Under the pieces are notes generated by a model, which saw only the letters and a list, made by a program, of their open reading frames with translations, was not told the DNA's origin and searched no databases. Shown here piece by piece: positions 12,954 to 15,446 of a DNA stretch of 15,446 nucleotides. Within the stretch, counting starts at the first letter, position 1; every line of letters starts with the position of its first letter. The DNA is from Candidatus Nomurabacteria bacterium (GTDB lineage Bacteria > Patescibacteriota > Minisyncoccia > Phycocordibacterales > UBA9973). Made by a program: the position numbers and the translations under genes. The stretch covers positions 1-15,446 of the forward strand of contig CALRFE010000011.1 in NCBI GenBank assembly GCA_943356425.1, written 5' to 3'.

Positions 12954-13706
12954 TTTTAGTATCTTTATAAATTTCTTTGGCTGTAAACTAAGCCGTCCTG
13001 GGAGCAATCCCTCGACACCGCCGTTAGCCAAGAAATCAGCACCATTTTTCTCGTCAACAGATCCACCGTAGATGACACGTACTTTAGCACTTTCTTTTTG
13101 TCCGAACATGTCAGCTATGACTTTTCGGATAAATACTGACATCTCCCGAGATTCTTCGGGGGTCGCAACACGTGAGGCATCTTTACCGATCGCCCAGATC
13201 GGTTCATACGCAATAATGACATTTCCGAGACGAGTTTTTTGAACACCAGCTAACCCAATTTCGAGTTGTGTCTTGATAACTTGTAAGTACGCATGCGCAT
13301 CGTCGCGTTCACGTTCTCCAACACAAAGAACTGGCGTAAGTCCTGAAGCGAGCACTGCGAGGACTTTTTTGTTGATCATGTGGTCCGTTTCACCTCCGCC
13401 AGTTGGCGGATTTCGTCGTTCTGAGTGTCCGAGAATGACGTGAGAAACGCCAATGCTTGCAAGCATTTTTGGCGAAATTTCGCCGGTATGCGCGCCTTCC
13501 ATTTCAAAAAAAGCGTTTTGAGCACCAAGTCCGATGACTTTTCCAAAAATTTTCTTGAGCGGTATGAGGTATGGTGCTGGCGGACAGATCACAACTGTAG
13601 TATTTTTCTTGCCACGTGCACTTTTGACCAATTCTTTTGCGAGCATTTCCGCCTCCTTCAAACTCTTTGGATTCATTTTCCAGTTTCCGATAATTAATTT
13701 ACGCAT
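12951..13706 (-). CDS. tpiA: Triose-phosphate isomerase
   Basis: 251 residues, full length. Interconverts dihydroxyacetone phosphate and glyceraldehyde 3-phosphate. Catalytic residues: Lys10 in GNWKMN, His94 in VILGHSERR, and Glu168 in AYEPIWAIG; the phosphate loop VIYGGSVDEKNG and GLLPGRLSL (usually V-G-G-A-S-L) are present, with small changes in the last motif. Residues 99-105 (NPPTGGG) after SERR are about three residues longer than the common form (for example TYHKES in E. coli) and are encoded by a palindrome. ATG start 23 bp after the ATPase gene, no Shine-Dalgarno, so it is probably cotranscribed: ATPase, tpiA, four-helix bundle, pgk. Confidence 0.96.
   Translation of the reverse strand: MRKLIIGNWKMNPKSLKEAEMLAKELVKSARGKKNTTVVICPPAPYLIPLKKIFGKVIGLGAQNAFFEMEGAHTGEISPKMLASIGVSHVILGHSERRNPPTGGGETDHMINKKVLAVLASGLTPVLCVGERERDDAHAYLQVIKTQLEIGLAGVQKTRLGNVIIAYEPIWAIGKDASRVATPEESREMSVFIRKVIADMFGQKESAKVRVIYGGSVDEKNGADFLANGGVEGLLPGRLSLQPKKFIKILK
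13395..13410. repeat. 16-bp palindromic insertion within tpiA
   Basis: TCCGCCAGTTGGCGGA: 7-bp arms around GT. It encodes most of NPPTGGG, the extra residues in the loop after SERR. Confidence 0.7.
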
Positions 13707-13729
13707 GTTATTTTCTATTATTTTCTTTG

Positions 13730-15446
13730 TTATCGCGATACTGCTTGTAAAACTTCTTCAAAAGTCGTAATTCCCTGCACCGCAGCACAGATACCATCTT
13801 CAATCAATGTGCGCATGCCGTTTTCGATCGCTTCTTCGCGAATTTCATCACCGCTCGCACCTTCGAGCAATCGGTCGCGAATGATCGGCGTAACATGCAT
13901 CACTTCGTGTATTCCTATCTTGCCTCCAAAATTTACACCACCGCGAGCATGCTCTTTTGGACGATAAAATGGCACAGTATCCCATGTTGCATTCGGTTCA
14001 ACGAGGGCTTCGCGTTTTAACATTGCAAGCAATCGATCAAGTGAAACAATTCGCGCGAGTGCTTTTTGTTCTGCTTTGCCGAGGAAATATCGCTCCTTAT
14101 CTTCAGTCAGTTTACGCACGAGCCTTCGTGCTACGATCATTGAAAGTGTCCGGCCCAATTGTGCCTTCGCCATGTCCATTGAAAGCAATCGGTTGATCGT
14201 TTCTCCGGTATCGCGTGCAGTGAGTGTCGCTAAGACCAATTTTCCGCTGACCGCAGCGTGGAGCGCGAGAAGCGCTGTTTCAGAATCGGCGATATCACCA
14301 AGGCCGAGCACATCAGGATCTTGGCGGAGCACTGCACGGACCGCATCAGGATATCGCATGCCTTTTTCTGGACGAGCTTCTGTCTGTAAGATACGAGGAA
14401 TCTTGTATTCAATAGGATTCTCGACGGTCGCGATCATCTGTGAACGCATATTCAACATATCGAGCAGTGCGTACCAGAACGTCGTCTTTCCTTCATCTTT
14501 CGGACTACTGACGAGGATCATTCCGCTTCCCTTGCCAAGCGCTTGATGGACCGCTTCGATCTCGTCCTGGTTGACGCCGAGCCCTGTAAGCGCAAGACCA
14601 TGCGAACCTTCGTGCATGACGCGGATAAAAATTTTCTCACCAAGATATGTCGGAAGGATTGATAGTCGGAACGAGACTGTCTCAGAATCTCTTGTTCGTG
14701 AAAAATTTCCTTCCTGCGGTGCCGTGTGTTCACGGATGTCGAGATGCGCGCATCGTTTTAAATATGCGGAAATGAGCGGCATCACTTCTTTTGGAAGTGC
14801 CATGACGTCATAGAGCGATCCATGCGTCCGATAACGCACCATCGTCGCATCTTCCGCTTCGATGATATGGATGTCAGATGCGTTGTCGAGCAATGCGTGC
14901 GAAATGAGCGTCTCGACCATCTTCACGATCGGCGTCGCTTGTGTCTCTGTTTTTTCTCTTCCGCTCGTGGAAAGAAAAATTGATGGAGAAAGTTTCTGTA
15001 CCGTGTTCGCATGAAAATGTATTTTTGTATCGAAGTCGGATTGCAATTGCTTCTTATAAAGCGCGAGCACGTAGTGCATCGATGCGATGTCAGTGAGATG
15101 CGGACTGATTTTCAGATGTTCTTCTTTTTCTAAAAAGGAGACGTGCGCGAGCGCTCCGATATCCAAGAGCGCGACATGGAGCGTACTTCCTTCTTTTTTG
15201 AAAGCAACGATATCATGAATGCGCGACATCGGTTCCGGAATCGAAGCAAGTGTCTCGAATGGGATTTTTTCTCCAATGAGTGAGATATACGGAATACCAT
15301 GCGTATATGAGACTGCGTGGCGAAAATCACCATCAGAAATACGACCGGAGGCGACGAGCACTTCATAGATCGGAATGCCTCGGTCAAAGGCTTCGCGACG
15401 CGCTTCAAAAACATCTTCACCGCGAAGGAGTCCCGACGCGACGAGA
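13730..15446 (-). CDS. PilB/GspE-type secretion/pilus ATPase with degenerate motifs (5' partial)
   Basis: The frame stays open to the right edge (reading into LRGEDVFEARREAFDRG and GIPIYEVLVASG), so the GTG at 15361 is not the start. The N-terminal part is a GspE_N/MshEN-like domain. The ATPase core has SDIHIIEAEDATMVRYR, then the Walker A site SSPKDEGKTT (14480-14509) where the family has G-P-T-G-S-G-K-T-T. The Asp box and Walker B read RQDPDVLGLGDIADSETA (usually G-E-I-R-D), and the usual T-G-H and T-L-H-T are SGK and TLTA. The two C-x-x-C pairs of the zinc insertion are missing: no Cys follows LVRKL until near the end. The fold is clear, but hydrolysis may be weak or lost. A type IV pilus or DNA-uptake role is inferred from the family. 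First visible gene of the tpiA-pgk operon. Confidence 0.88.
   Translation of the reverse strand, partial: LVASGLLRGEDVFEARREAFDRGIPIYEVLVASGRISDGDFRHAVSYTHGIPYISLIGEKIPFETLASIPEPMSRIHDIVAFKKEGSTLHVALLDIGALAHVSFLEKEEHLKISPHLTDIASMHYVLALYKKQLQSDFDTKIHFHANTVQKLSPSIFLSTSGREKTETQATPIVKMVETLISHALLDNASDIHIIEAEDATMVRYRTHGSLYDVMALPKEVMPLISAYLKRCAHLDIREHTAPQEGNFSRTRDSETVSFRLSILPTYLGEKIFIRVMHEGSHGLALTGLGVNQDEIEAVHQALGKGSGMILVSSPKDEGKTTFWYALLDMLNMRSQMIATVENPIEYKIPRILQTEARPEKGMRYPDAVRAVLRQDPDVLGLGDIADSETALLALHAAVSGKLVLATLTARDTGETINRLLSMDMAKAQLGRTLSMIVARRLVRKLTEDKERYFLGKAEQKALARIVSLDRLLAMLKREALVEPNATWDTVPFYRPKEHARGGVNFGGKIGIHEVMHVTPIIRDRLLEGASGDEIREEAIENGMRTLIEDGICAAVQGITTFEEVLQAVSR

Noticed and set aside
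15359..15361. GTG as start of the PilB-like gene
   Set aside because: The frame continues upstream to the window edge with family-like residues (GIPIYEVLVASG), so it is an internal codon.

Overview
The window looks like a chromosomal segment of a Patescibacteria/CPR bacterium, most likely Parcubacteria-like. This is inferred from gene content and is not proven. The evidence is small compact genes, almost no recognisable Shine-Dalgarno sequences, a ComEC split into separate membrane and metallo-beta-lactamase proteins, a long RNase HI with a C-terminal hybrid-binding-like domain, a 23S-IVP-type four-helix-bundle ORF inside a glycolytic operon, an Ig-like/peptidoglycan-binding surface protein, and many triloop GC-rich hairpins. 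TGA is used as a stop codon (comEC), so this is the standard bacterial code and not the code 25 of Gracilibacteria/Absconditabacteria. All gaps between genes are shorter than 300 bases, and no rRNA, tRNA, CRISPR array or insertion sequence was seen.

Layout. Bases 1-944 (+) hold the C-terminal part of a membrane protein with a DCC-type (DUF393) thioredoxin-like domain, cut by the left edge. On the minus strand follow a stand-alone ComEC-type MBL protein (999-1877) and an anchored surface protein (1951-2574). An Fe/Mn superoxide dismutase (2678-3274, +) is transcribed divergently from the surface protein. A Bacteroidota-looking lipoprotein (3340-3879, -) and an unusual putative regulator with sigma-region-4-like and RNAP alpha-CTD-like segments (4013-4999, -) come next. 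A tight run recJ-rnhA-comEC (8977 to 5043, -) encodes DNA-processing and uptake functions. Then come single transcription units for purC (9074-10045, -) and an IPNS-like 2-oxoglutarate/Fe(II) oxygenase (10248-11165, -), each with its own promoter and terminator. The right end is an operon read leftwards: PilB/GspE-like ATPase (cut by the right edge), tpiA, a four-helix-bundle ORF, and pgk.

How the genes may work together. PilB/GspE-like ATPase, ComEC channel, detached MBL domain and RecJ are all components expected of a DNA-uptake and processing system, and four of them lie in this window. tpiA and pgk supply lower glycolysis. SOD handles oxidative stress. The most unusual points are the alpha-CTD/sigma-4-like regulator, the PilB-like ATPase with degraded catalytic motifs, the inverted-repeat-flanked four-helix-bundle cassette at the tpiA stop codon, and the recurrence of long hairpins both between genes and inside coding sequences (sod, comEC, tpiA).
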